Origin: Fimenecus sp052298855
GTDB lineage: Bacteria; Bacillota; Clostridia; Oscillospirales; Acutalibacteraceae
Direction of reading: 5' to 3'
DNA: 64,000 bases
Assembly: GCA_052298855.1 (NCBI GenBank)
Contig: DAVZXP010000001.1
Span: 62,001-126,000, forward strand
The notes under the pieces are model-generated. The model saw nothing but the letters and a program-made list of their open reading frames with translations, was not told the origin of the DNA and ran no database searches. A program made the translations under genes and the position numbers. The stretch's first letter is position 1; each line of letters begins with the position of its first letter. Positions 1 to 7,611 of this stretch are shown here, piece by piece.

Positions 1-122
1 GCGGCAATCATACCGCCACGAAGCTCAAGAATAGGCAATAGCGAGATTACAAAAATCGTAAGCTCGGGCGGAATTTTATCCTGAAATAAATCGACAAAAA
101 AATGAGCGAGTGTTTCAGCCAT
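1..122 (-). CDS. COG2426-type small membrane protein (partial, 5' part of gene)
   Basis: Only the first 40 or so codons are in the window; the gene runs off the left edge. The protein begins MAETLAHFFVDLF and continues with PELTIFVISLLPILELRGG, the pattern of the first membrane segment of the COG2426/PF06695 family ('small multidrug export protein', although a transport role is poorly established). The ATG at 120-122 is preceded by a good ribosome site (AAGGAGAG) that overlaps the stop codon of the upstream Nudix gene, so the two genes, 10 bp apart, are very probably co-transcribed. The family call rests on the ELRGG motif and is moderately sure. Confidence 0.6.
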   Translation of the reverse strand, partial: MAETLAHFFVDLFQDKIPPELTIFVISLLPILELRGGMIA

Positions 123-132
123 AATTCTCTCC

Positions 133-864
133 TTAAATATTATTCTTGGTTATATACGCTTTTGCGAGCGACAAAATATCCTTATCGTTCGGATAATTAA
201 GCGTCGAAATGGCATTATCGTACCCGAGCCAAATATAATCTTCGATTTCCTCGGGCTGAATAACCGTTTGTGTGTCATCGGTCGTTGCAAGGAAGATAAG
301 CACGGATTTTTCAATCCTGCCTCTTATCGTGTACTCGGATTTATGCTTAAAGCCGGGAAATATTTTGATGTGTATTCCCGTTTCCTCCAAAACCTCACGC
401 TTGGCGGTTTCCTCGTCGGTCTCATCATTTTCAACGTGACCCTTCGGGAAGCCCCAATGGCAGCTCCGCTTGTTTTTAATAAGCAAAAACCTGCGTTCTC
501 CGTTTATAAATCTGAAAACAACCGCTCCGCAGGAACGCTCATATAAGCAGTCTATTGTGTACTCGCCGTCTTTATACATAAACGAGACGGCACGTTTAAT
601 ATCGTTGACGATATACTTCTTACTTTTCGGCGACACGACAATATAAATACCCTGTCTGTCAGGCAATTTAATTACGGCAACAACTCTGCCTTCAAAATTA
701 CGAACGGGATGCGTTACTCCCATAATATATGCGCCCTTGACAGGCGACCTCGGGTCAAGCCCGCTTTCCACGCTTCCGTAATTGAGCCTGTAAACAGTGC
801 CGGTTTCAACATCGTGCCAGCCCATAGGTCTTTCGACCCTTACTCTGACATATTTACCCAGCAT
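133..864 (-). CDS. Nudix hydrolase with N-terminal inorganic-pyrophosphatase-like domain
   Basis: A 243-residue protein. The C-terminal half holds a full Nudix box at about residues 142-164: GHVE, then REVLEETGI, matching GX5EX7REUXEEXGU, so it should cleave a nucleoside diphosphate linked to another moiety in a Mg-dependent way. Residues 1-95 are unusual: RPMGWHDVETGTVYRLNYGS, then KGAYIMGVTHPVRNFEGRVV and a VVSPKSKKY stretch. These resemble the small soluble 'inorganic pyrophosphatase-like' proteins of Clostridia (NYGYV, DAYILGVD, FTGKVIAIIHR, VVAP). A fusion of the two is an inference from motif likeness. Promoter at 894-922; the next gene downstream is the COG2426 membrane protein. The substrate cannot be told from sequence. 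Confidence 0.85.
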   Translation of the reverse strand: MLGKYVRVRVERPMGWHDVETGTVYRLNYGSVESGLDPRSPVKGAYIMGVTHPVRNFEGRVVAVIKLPDRQGIYIVVSPKSKKYIVNDIKRAVSFMYKDGEYTIDCLYERSCGAVVFRFINGERRFLLIKNKRSCHWGFPKGHVENDETDEETAKREVLEETGIHIKIFPGFKHKSEYTIRGRIEKSVLIFLATTDDTQTVIQPEEIEDYIWLGYDNAISTLNYPNDKDILSLAKAYITKNNI

Positions 865-893
865 ACAATGCTCCTTAGAAAAATCTAATCATA

Positions 894-922
894 ATTATAC
901 ATGGTTTTCATTGCCGATTCAA
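894..922 (-). promoter_or_regulatory. Sigma-A promoter of the Nudix operon
   Basis: On the minus strand TTGAAT (917-922) and TATAAT (894-899) are separated by exactly 17 bp, with the Nudix start codon 30 bp downstream of the -10 box. Confidence 0.8.
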
Positions 923-981
923 GATATTTTTCTTTATATAATATGTTTTATAAAAATTTGCAACTTTTTTACAAAAATATA

Positions 982-1010
982 TTGTGAAAAACGGTCAAAT
1001 AAGTTAGAAT
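982..1010 (+). promoter_or_regulatory. Probable sigma-A promoter of the LCP gene
   Basis: TTGTGA (982-987), 17-bp spacer, TAGAAT (1005-1010), 44 bp upstream of the LCP start. The match is fair rather than perfect. Confidence 0.6.
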
Positions 1011-1054
1011 AGTAAATTGAAGAATTATTAAATTTAATGACGGGAGATATAAAA

Positions 1055-2416
1055 ATGAATCCTAAGGACTTTAAGTTTAACGACGACGCATTCGATGATG
1101 TTATGAGCTCCTCGGAAGACGATAAAAACGATATAAAGAACAATTCCTTTGAAGATGAATTTGAAGATATATTCAGCGGTAACGATAATGATGAGATTGA
1201 CTCTCGCAGAGATTTCACCGACGAGTATTTTATTGATGAGCAATCCGCACCGAAAATACCCGCTGCACCTGTGGAGAAAAAGCCGTACAGCTATAACTAC
1301 TCAAAGGCATCGCAGGAAAAGGCAAGGCGTGTTTCTCAGCAGAGAATATATGACGATGTAATCGACGGGGATATTTCTTCGGGCAAGCAACCCCGTGATA
1401 AGAAAAACCGTGACGGTAAAAAGAAGAAAATGGCAGGCTGGAAAGTCGCTCTTATAATCCTTCTTGTTTTACTTATTGCTGTCGGCGGTGCGGCAGGCGC
1501 AGGTCTCGGCTATGCAAAATCGCTTACCAAAAAGGTTGATTATTCTCCGCTTGAGGAAAACAAGTACGTTTCAGCCTCCGAATTAAAGCACGACGACGCA
1601 GTGCGCAACATTTTACTTATCGGAGTTGACGCAAGAGAGGGCGAAGATGCCGAAAAGACTCGTTCGGATACTATGATGCTTGTTTCGATTGACACAAGGA
1701 ACAATCAGATAAAGCTTACTTCCTTCCTTCGTGACACCTACACTGACATCCCCGGCTACAAGTGGAGAAAGCTCAATGCGGCACAGAGTAAAGGCGGAAC
1801 ACAGCTGCTTATTGACACTCTCGAATACAACTATAAAATCAAAATCGACAACTATATGTTTGTAAACTTTGATATGTTTACAACGATTATAGACTCGCTC
1901 GGCGGAATCGACGTGGCAATCACAGAAAAGGAAGCCAAGTACATCAACAGCAAGGACCATATGACAAGTGTTGAAGCAAGTGCGTTCCCCGAGGAAATCA
2001 AAAGCGGAGACGCCGTTCATCTTACGGGTGCACAGGCTCTTTGGTATTCAAGAATTCGTTACCTTGACAGCGATCTTATGCGAACTCAAAGGCAGAGAAA
2101 GGTAATAACCGCAATTTTCGAAAAGGCTGTGGCAAATCCTGCCGAGGTTATCGGTATGCTCGACGATATTATGCCTATGATTAAAACAAATCTTACCTCG
2201 GACGAGCTTATGCAGCTTGGTATGAACGCTCCGAAATATATGTCCTACACGATCGCTCAGCAGCAAATTCCCGCAAACAAAACATACAAGAGCGAAAGGA
2301 AAAACGGCGAGGACGTTTTGGTAATAAATCTTGAAAAAAACCGTGACATTCTTCACGATTTTATTTACAACAAGGCAGAAACCACAACCGAAGCTCCGAC
2401 GGCAAAGAGCAAGTAA
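1055..2416 (+). CDS. LytR-CpsA-Psr (LCP) family cell-wall ligase
   Basis: LCP proteins transfer undecaprenyl-linked glycopolymers such as teichoic acid or capsule onto peptidoglycan, outside the membrane. Start chosen at the second in-frame ATG (1055) because GGGAG sits 8 bp upstream; an ATG at 1037 has no such site. The protein has an acidic, charged N-terminal cytoplasmic region of about 125 residues, a basic stretch, one membrane segment (MAGWKVALIILLVLLIAVGG), then the LCP domain: RNILLIGVDAREG, TRSDTMMLVSID, LRDTYTDIPG, and the DSLGGIDV and WYSRIRYLDSDLMRTQRQ motifs with the conserved Arg and Asp residues that bind the pyrophosphate and Mg. The long N-terminal tail is larger than usual. 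It ends with TTTEAPT. Confidence 0.92.
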   Translation: MNPKDFKFNDDAFDDVMSSSEDDKNDIKNNSFEDEFEDIFSGNDNDEIDSRRDFTDEYFIDEQSAPKIPAAPVEKKPYSYNYSKASQEKARRVSQQRIYDDVIDGDISSGKQPRDKKNRDGKKKKMAGWKVALIILLVLLIAVGGAAGAGLGYAKSLTKKVDYSPLEENKYVSASELKHDDAVRNILLIGVDAREGEDAEKTRSDTMMLVSIDTRNNQIKLTSFLRDTYTDIPGYKWRKLNAAQSKGGTQLLIDTLEYNYKIKIDNYMFVNFDMFTTIIDSLGGIDVAITEKEAKYINSKDHMTSVEASAFPEEIKSGDAVHLTGAQALWYSRIRYLDSDLMRTQRQRKVITAIFEKAVANPAEVIGMLDDIMPMIKTNLTSDELMQLGMNAPKYMSYTIAQQQIPANKTYKSERKNGEDVLVINLEKNRDILHDFIYNKAETTTEAPTAKSK

Positions 2417-2422
2417 AAAATA

Positions 2423-2451
2423 TTGAAAACAGCATTTTAATATGCTAAAAT
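2423..2451 (+). promoter_or_regulatory. Sigma-A promoter of the GH51 gene
   Basis: TTGAAA (2423-2428), 17 bp, then TGC-extended TAAAAT (2446-2451). It lies between the LCP stop and the arabinofuranosidase start, so the enzyme gene can be transcribed on its own. Confidence 0.7.
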
Positions 2452-2468
2452 AATAAAGGTGGCTCACT

Positions 2469-3965
2469 ATGAAGAAAGCTAAATTGTCCGTAGTAAACGA
2501 ATTCAAAGTAGGAAAAATCGACCCGAGAATTTACGGCTCGTTTATTGAGCATCTCGGCAGAGCAGTTTACGGCGGAATTTACGAACCCACGCACGCAACC
2601 GCCGACGAGGACGGCTTCCGTAAGGATGTTATCGACGAGGTTCGCAAGCTTAATGTTCCAATTGTTCGTTATCCCGGCGGCAATTTTGTTTCGGGATATA
2701 ATTGGGAAGACGGCGTCGGCCCTGTCGAGGAAAGGCCCAAACGTCTTGAGCTTGCTTGGGGCGTTACAGAGCCGAACAGCTTCGGCACCAACGAATTTAT
2801 GAAATGGTGTAAAAAGGCTGACACAACCTGTATGATGGCTGTAAATCTCGGCTTGAGAGGTCCCGAGGAAGCAAGAAATCTTGTTGAATACTGCAACCAT
2901 AAAAGCGGTTCATATTACAGCGATTTAAGAATTAAGCACGGCGTTAAAGAGCCGCACAACATAAAGCTTTGGTGTCTCGGAAACGAGATGGACGGCGATT
3001 GGCAAATAGGTCACAAGACCGCATACGAATACGGCAGAATTGCCTCGGAGTCCGCAAAGGTAATGAAATGGGTTGATCCCGATATTGAGCTTGTTTTAAG
3101 CGGAAGCTCAAACCTCGGTATGAAAACCTTTGGCGATTGGGAGCTTCAAACCCTTGACCTTGCATATGACAAGGTTGACTACGTTTCGCTCCATCAATAC
3201 TACGACAATAAGACGGCTGATACCGACAGCTTCCTTGCCAAAAGTATGGCAATGGACGAATTTATAAAAACGGTCATTTGCATTTGCGACACCGTAAAGG
3301 GCAAAAAGCACTCTAAAAAGCAAATCAATCTCTCTTTTGACGAATGGAACGTTTGGTATCATTCCAACGGCGATTATGTTGAAAGATGGTCGGTTGCACC
3401 GCATCAGCTTGAGGACTACTACAATTTTGAGGACGCACTTCTTGTCGCTCTTATGCTTATGACTCTCTTAAAGCACGCAGACAGAGTTAAAATTGCCTGC
3501 CTTGCACAGCTTGTAAACGTTATCGCTCCGATTATGACGGAAAATAACGGCGGCATTTTTGAGCAGACAATCTTCTACCCCTTTATGCACCTTTCAAATT
3601 ACGCAAGAGGCTCCGTGCTTCTTTCAAATGTAACCTGCGATAAGCACGACTCCAAAGAGTTTACCGACGTTCCCGATATGGATTGTATCGCCACCGTAAG
3701 CGACGACGAAACGGAGCTTACCGTCTTTGCGGTTAACAGATGCAAGAGTGAGGATTACACCTTGTCTGTAAATATGCTTGACCTTGACGGCTTTGAGGCT
3801 GTTGAGCACATTGAAATGGCAGGCTTCGGCGCTCTTGACGGAAATAATTTTGTTTCGGCACCGGTTAAGCCCTCGCTCGCTCCCGTGCCCACAACCGACG
3901 GCAGAGCTTGTGATATTCACATAAAGCCGTTTTCATGGAATGTAATAAGATTTAAGAAAAAATAA
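2469..3965 (+). CDS. abfA: Alpha-L-arabinofuranosidase, GH51
   Basis: Releases terminal alpha-L-arabinofuranose from arabinan and arabinoxylan oligosaccharides by a retaining mechanism. At 498 residues it has the usual GH51 length and no signal peptide, so it acts in the cytoplasm on imported oligosaccharides. Family hallmarks: GSFIEHLGRAVYGGIYEP at the N-terminus, RYPGGNFVSGYNWEDGVGP, the acid/base Glu in WCLGNEMDGDWQ, and the nucleophile Glu in LSFDEWNVWYH. The C-terminal part is the expected beta-sandwich (ELTVFAVNR). Ribosome site AAGGTGG. No transporter or regulator for arabinose lies nearby, so induction cannot be read from the context. Confidence 0.95.
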   Translation: MKKAKLSVVNEFKVGKIDPRIYGSFIEHLGRAVYGGIYEPTHATADEDGFRKDVIDEVRKLNVPIVRYPGGNFVSGYNWEDGVGPVEERPKRLELAWGVTEPNSFGTNEFMKWCKKADTTCMMAVNLGLRGPEEARNLVEYCNHKSGSYYSDLRIKHGVKEPHNIKLWCLGNEMDGDWQIGHKTAYEYGRIASESAKVMKWVDPDIELVLSGSSNLGMKTFGDWELQTLDLAYDKVDYVSLHQYYDNKTADTDSFLAKSMAMDEFIKTVICICDTVKGKKHSKKQINLSFDEWNVWYHSNGDYVERWSVAPHQLEDYYNFEDALLVALMLMTLLKHADRVKIACLAQLVNVIAPIMTENNGGIFEQTIFYPFMHLSNYARGSVLLSNVTCDKHDSKEFTDVPDMDCIATVSDDETELTVFAVNRCKSEDYTLSVNMLDLDGFEAVEHIEMAGFGALDGNNFVSAPVKPSLAPVPTTDGRACDIHIKPFSWNVIRFKKK

Positions 3966-3987
3966 ATTTTTCAAAGGTGGATTTTAT

Positions 3988-4758
3988 ATGGCAAAATGTC
4001 CTAATTGCGGCAAAAAGCTCAAATGGTATGAATTCCGTGCCGAGTGTAAGAGCTGCGGCACAAATATCCCTAACTATAATTGGGAGGCAAGACTTGAGGA
4101 GGACGCCGACAAGGCTGAAACCTCCTTCGCAAAGCTTCATTACAGGCTCAGCAATTTCAAAAGTGCAACAGTCGGAAGTCCGTTTAGGATAGTCAGACTT
4201 GTAGCAACGCTTCTTCCGTTGGTAGGTCTTGTAGTGCCGCTTATGAAGGTATCGCTTTCGCTTCCGTTCTACGAGGATACCTCGACGGTTTCATTCCTGA
4301 CGCTCATTTTGAATTACATAACAAAGCTCGATTTTATGGGCGGCTTTCAGCTTATGAGCGCAACGGCTCTCGGCTCAACCTTCAAGTTCTTAATGCTCGC
4401 AATCGTTTTTGCATTCATTGCGGTTGTTGCAGGCGTTCTCAATTTCTTCGTTGTACTTATCGCAGCAGTTTCACTCAAAGCAGGATTTAATATATTCCTT
4501 AATATTGTCGCAACGGCAGGCTGGATTGCTTCGGCTGTGCTCCTTTCAATATCGGCCACAAACGCTATGTCAAACAGCATCGATGTTTTCTCGGGCAATG
4601 TCATTTGGTGGGGCTATGCGATAGGAGCTGCACTTTTCCTTGCGAATGTCGTAATAAGCGTGGCCGCAAGCAAGAGCTTCAAAAAGCAGTTGAGTTCACA
4701 GCCCACAATGGACGAATATATCGCAAACGAATTGGAAGAAATACGCGCCCAAGCATAA
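3988..4758 (+). CDS. Zinc-ribbon membrane protein, unknown function
   Basis: A 256-residue protein. It opens with a zinc ribbon, MAKCPNCGKKLKWYEF followed by CKSCG (Cys4, Cys7, Cys20, Cys23), then a charged linker and about four or five hydrophobic segments between residues 70 and 235. A short acidic cytoplasmic tail closes it. It follows the GH51 gene by 22 bp with AAAGGTGG as ribosome site and may be read with it and with the next gene. I do not recognise a named family beyond the zinc ribbon. Zinc-ribbon plus membrane proteins of this kind are common in Ruminococcaceae and their role is unknown. Confidence 0.75.
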   Translation: MAKCPNCGKKLKWYEFRAECKSCGTNIPNYNWEARLEEDADKAETSFAKLHYRLSNFKSATVGSPFRIVRLVATLLPLVGLVVPLMKVSLSLPFYEDTSTVSFLTLILNYITKLDFMGGFQLMSATALGSTFKFLMLAIVFAFIAVVAGVLNFFVVLIAAVSLKAGFNIFLNIVATAGWIASAVLLSISATNAMSNSIDVFSGNVIWWGYAIGAALFLANVVISVAASKSFKKQLSSQPTMDEYIANELEEIRAQA

Positions 4759-4794
4759 CGCTTAACATATTAAAATAAATCTGGGGGATTTAAG

Positions 4795-5100
4795 ATGAAA
4801 AAAGCTATCAAAATATTAAAGGCTGCTACACTCTCGGCGGCACTCGCATTTGCAAGCGCACTTCCGTCATTTGCGGCAGACGTTGCAAGACGTAATCCGC
4901 TTCCGCTTCCTGCTATCCTTGTTCTCGCAATTTGTATCGCAGGTTGGATAGGCGCAGGTCTTTATCAGACTAAAAAGGCTGATGACGAAGCAGATGAATC
5001 CTTGTTCGAGATGTTGAAAACCAATCCCGAGCACGCAAAGGAGCTTCTTAAAAAGAAAGAGCCTGAAGAAAAATCATTCTTTGAGAAATTCTTTGAATAA
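4795..5100 (+). CDS. Small secreted or membrane protein with signal peptide
   Basis: 101 residues: a signal-peptide-like start (MKKAIKILKAATLSAALAFASALPSFAAD, cleavage after SFA plausible), a second hydrophobic segment PLPAILVLAICIAGWIGAGL, then a highly charged Lys/Glu-rich tail ending EKSFFEKFFE. Ribosome site GGGGGA 6 bp upstream. It ends just before a strong terminator (5115-5146), so it is the last gene of this plus-strand run. Not recognised as a family. If the first segment is cleaved, the protein would be a single-pass membrane protein with a charged cytoplasmic tail. Confidence 0.7.
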   Translation: MKKAIKILKAATLSAALAFASALPSFAADVARRNPLPLPAILVLAICIAGWIGAGLYQTKKADDEADESLFEMLKTNPEHAKELLKKKEPEEKSFFEKFFE

Positions 5101-5114
5101 TCACAAACACAGAA

Positions 5115-5146
5115 AAACGGCAGACACAAGTCTGCCGTTTCTTTTT
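5115..5146. terminator. Rho-independent terminator (bidirectional)
   Basis: Perfect 11-bp stem AAACGGCAGAC/GTCTGCCGTTT with an ACAA loop, followed by CTTTTT on the plus strand and preceded by A5 that gives T5 on the minus strand. It separates the convergent plus-strand small protein gene and the minus-strand Dabb gene. Confidence 0.9.
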
Positions 5147-5160
5147 GCCTTAAAATTTAA

Positions 5161-5460
5161 TCAATCGTAGAAATCAACCGCACCTCTGTTGACGGTTACC
5201 TCTTTTATAAACTTCGCAACCTTTTGATGCTCGGGATGAACCTTGTAAGCCTCTAAATCCGCTTCGTTTTCGGTTTCAACGATAAGCAACGCATCAAAGT
5301 TCCTGTCACACTCAACCGCATTTTTAATAAATGTGATTTTTTTGAGGGTGGGAACGCTCTCGGGCAATGCCTCAAGACCGCTTCTTGCAATTTCAATGTT
5401 TTCGTCTTTTGTGTTACCGCAGCCGTCGGTAAATTTCCACATTACAATATGCTTTAACAT
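5161..5460 (-). CDS. Dabb (stress-responsive A/B barrel) domain protein
   Basis: A 99-residue single-domain protein. It begins MLKHIVMWKFTDG and has the spaced ALPESVPTLKKITFIKN and FDALLIVETENEADLEAYKVHPEHQKV segments of the Dabb fold (PF07876), in which the HP-H motif near the end is typical. Such proteins form dimeric alpha/beta barrels; some are stress-induced in plants, but bacterial roles are mostly unknown. It stands alone between a terminator and the methyltransferase gene. The family call is firm, the function is not. Confidence 0.88.
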   Translation of the reverse strand: MLKHIVMWKFTDGCGNTKDENIEIARSGLEALPESVPTLKKITFIKNAVECDRNFDALLIVETENEADLEAYKVHPEHQKVAKFIKEVTVNRGAVDFYD

Positions 5461-5557
5461 AACATTTCTCCTTTTTTATAACTATTCCCCACTTGAAGTG
5501 AGGTATGCTTGCTTTTAGAGATTTTCCCAATCGATTTTTTCGTTATATATTCTCTCC

Positions 5558-6712
5558 TTATTTCACTTTTTCCAACTGCACAACCGTCTCCACATGCAGC
5601 GTATGCGGGAACATATCGACAGGCTGGATTTTTCGCACCTTATAGCCGTTTTTGACAAGGAACATCAAATCTCTTTTCTGCGTTTCGGGGTTACAAGAGA
5701 TATACACAACTTTTTTCGGTGAAAGAGTCACTACGCTTGACAAAAATGCCCTGTCCGAGCCGCTTCTCGGCGGATCCATTATGACCACATCCGCCGTTTC
5801 GCCCTCTTTTGCCGCTTCGACCATAAACCTGCCTGCATCGGCATTGAAAAATCTGATATTTTCGACCTTGTTAAGCCTTGCGTTTTCACGGGCGTCCTTG
5901 ACCGCCTCGGAATTCAATTCCACGCCGATAACCTGCTTCGCCTTATCGGAGGCGAAAATTCCTATCGTACCCGTACCGCAATATGCGTCAATAACCGTCT
6001 CCTTGCCTGTAAGCTCAGCAAATTCAATCGCCTTGTTGTATAAAATTTCCGTCTGCACGGGGTTTATCTGATAAAATGCCTTGGGCGATATTCTAAAGGT
6101 GTATTTCCCGAGCTGTTCCTCGATTTTTCCGTCGCCGAACAATATTTCTTCACGCTCGCCGAGAACAAGGCTCGTCTTTTTCGGATTATAATTCCAAACT
6201 ACCGTTGTGATTTCGGGATGCCTTGACAAAAGAGCGTTTACGAATGACCTCTTTTTAGGAAATTCGGGCGTTCCCGTAACCAACACGACCATTATTTGAC
6301 CGCTTTTGAAGCCTCGTTTTACAAGCACATGGCGTAAAAAACCCTGCCGAGTGTCCTCGTTGTAGGCTTTTAATTTAAAGCTTTTAAGCAATTTGCGAAC
6401 GGTTCCGATTATCTCGTCGGCTTTCTCGTCCTCAAGCATACACTTTTCGACCGCAACAACCTTATGGCTTGACGACTGATATACGCCGGAAATTATATTG
6501 CCCCTGCGATCTGTCGAAAACGCCGCCTGCACCTTGTTTCTGTAATTATACGGCTTATCCATACCGATAATCTCGTCCACATGACAAAATGATCCGAGCA
6601 ATTTAATAACCCTTGCCTGCTTAAAGCTCAGCTGTTCGCTGTACGGCATATTTTGCAGCTGACAGCCACCACACTTTTTATAAAGCGGACAGGCATTTGT
6701 ATTTTTCGGCAT
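5558..6712 (-). CDS. rlmD: 23S rRNA (uracil-5-)-methyltransferase, RlmD/RumA type
   Basis: SAM-dependent formation of 5-methyluridine in 23S rRNA. The iron-sulfur ligand cluster CPLYKKCGGCQLQ is at the very N-terminus, with a later Cys in the HKVVAVEKCMLE segment. The methyltransferase core shows AYCGTGTIGIFAS (SAM binding), MDPPRSGSDRAFL, and the nucleophile Cys in VYISCNPETQKRDL. At 384 residues it is shorter than the usual ~450 because it lacks the N-terminal TRAM RNA-binding domain, and an upstream ORF for it is not visible. In Firmicutes a single such enzyme often modifies two sites (RlmCD), so the exact target is uncertain. Confidence 0.9.
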   Translation of the reverse strand: MPKNTNACPLYKKCGGCQLQNMPYSEQLSFKQARVIKLLGSFCHVDEIIGMDKPYNYRNKVQAAFSTDRRGNIISGVYQSSSHKVVAVEKCMLEDEKADEIIGTVRKLLKSFKLKAYNEDTRQGFLRHVLVKRGFKSGQIMVVLVTGTPEFPKKRSFVNALLSRHPEITTVVWNYNPKKTSLVLGEREEILFGDGKIEEQLGKYTFRISPKAFYQINPVQTEILYNKAIEFAELTGKETVIDAYCGTGTIGIFASDKAKQVIGVELNSEAVKDARENARLNKVENIRFFNADAGRFMVEAAKEGETADVVIMDPPRSGSDRAFLSSVVTLSPKKVVYISCNPETQKRDLMFLVKNGYKVRKIQPVDMFPHTLHVETVVQLEKVK

Positions 6713-6765
6713 AGTCTCACCTCAATTCATAAATAATTTTAACATATAACGCACGATATGGCAAA

Positions 6766-6794
6766 CAAAAAGGACTGTAAATTTTACAGTCCTT
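6766..6794 (-). terminator. Terminator after pilD
   Basis: Near-perfect inverted repeat AAGGACTGTA / TACAGTCCTT followed on the minus strand by T5. It lies just past the pilD stop and marks the end of the pilus locus. Confidence 0.85.
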
Positions 6795-6799
6795 AAAAT

Positions 6800-7609
6800 T
6801 TAATTCCACAAACCCGTGTACCAATTTATCATTTGATTTCCGAACATCAGCGCAACGAAAATACCCACGGCAAGATGCGGACCGAACGGCACTTCCTTTT
6901 TCATATTCTCTTTTTTGAGGGTGTTTGAAAAAATCAGATAAAGCGTACCGACAAAGCCCGAAATCATCAATGCAAGCAAGACATTTTTCCAGCCGAGCGC
7001 AAAGCCTGCCGCCGCCATAAGCTTAATATCGCCGCCGCCCATTGAATCGGGTTTAATGTACGAAACGAGCAAGAACAGACCGCTTACAAGGAAAAATCCC
7101 ACAATCCTGCCGATAAGCTCATTTTTGTCAAAGCCGTTTTCGATAATCGAGTCGATATAAATTACAATACCGCCTAAAAGAATGGTAATCCACATTGAGT
7201 CGGGGATAAACATATGCTTCCAGTCGATGCAAAATATAACGACGAGTGCGGAACAAATCATAAAATAGCCTAAAAGCCGAAGTTTGAAATCGCAACCGCA
7301 GCCGAACACGAACGACATCACGAACAATATGCCCGTAACGCTTTCGACTATCGGATAAATCGGGGAAATTTTCGCCTTGCAGTAGCGGCATTTACCGCCG
7401 AGGAAAATCCAGCTGAAAAGCGGAAACAAATCGTACCATTTAAGCGGATGCTTGCACGAAGTACAAATCGACGAGCCTTTTTTGAAGTCCATACCGAGCG
7501 GAATACGGTAAATGAGCACATTCAAAAAACTGCCGATACATATTCCGACGATAAACACGCACACCGAAAAGTATATTTTCATTGCAAGTAAATAAGTTTC
7601 ATAATTCAT
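6800..7609 (-). CDS. pilD: Type IV prepilin leader peptidase/methyltransferase
   Basis: Aspartic membrane protease that cuts class III leader peptides from prepilins and N-methylates the new first residue. 269 residues with about seven membrane segments. It keeps the cytoplasmic zinc-binding tetracysteine loop of the full-length enzymes (CTSCKHPLKWYD and CRYCKA) and both catalytic aspartates, in CIDWKHMFIPD and in GGGDIKLMAAAG. ATG start, ribosome site AAGGAAGA, 2 bp after the YfhO gene. Substrates are evidently the four class III proteins encoded upstream (pilA, pilW-like, giant prepilin, pilX-like). Confidence 0.95.
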   Translation of the reverse strand: MNYETYLLAMKIYFSVCVFIVGICIGSFLNVLIYRIPLGMDFKKGSSICTSCKHPLKWYDLFPLFSWIFLGGKCRYCKAKISPIYPIVESVTGILFVMSFVFGCGCDFKLRLLGYFMICSALVVIFCIDWKHMFIPDSMWITILLGGIVIYIDSIIENGFDKNELIGRIVGFFLVSGLFLLVSYIKPDSMGGGDIKLMAAAGFALGWKNVLLALMISGFVGTLYLIFSNTLKKENMKKEVPFGPHLAVGIFVALMFGNQMINWYTGLWN

Positions 7610-7611
7610 AA

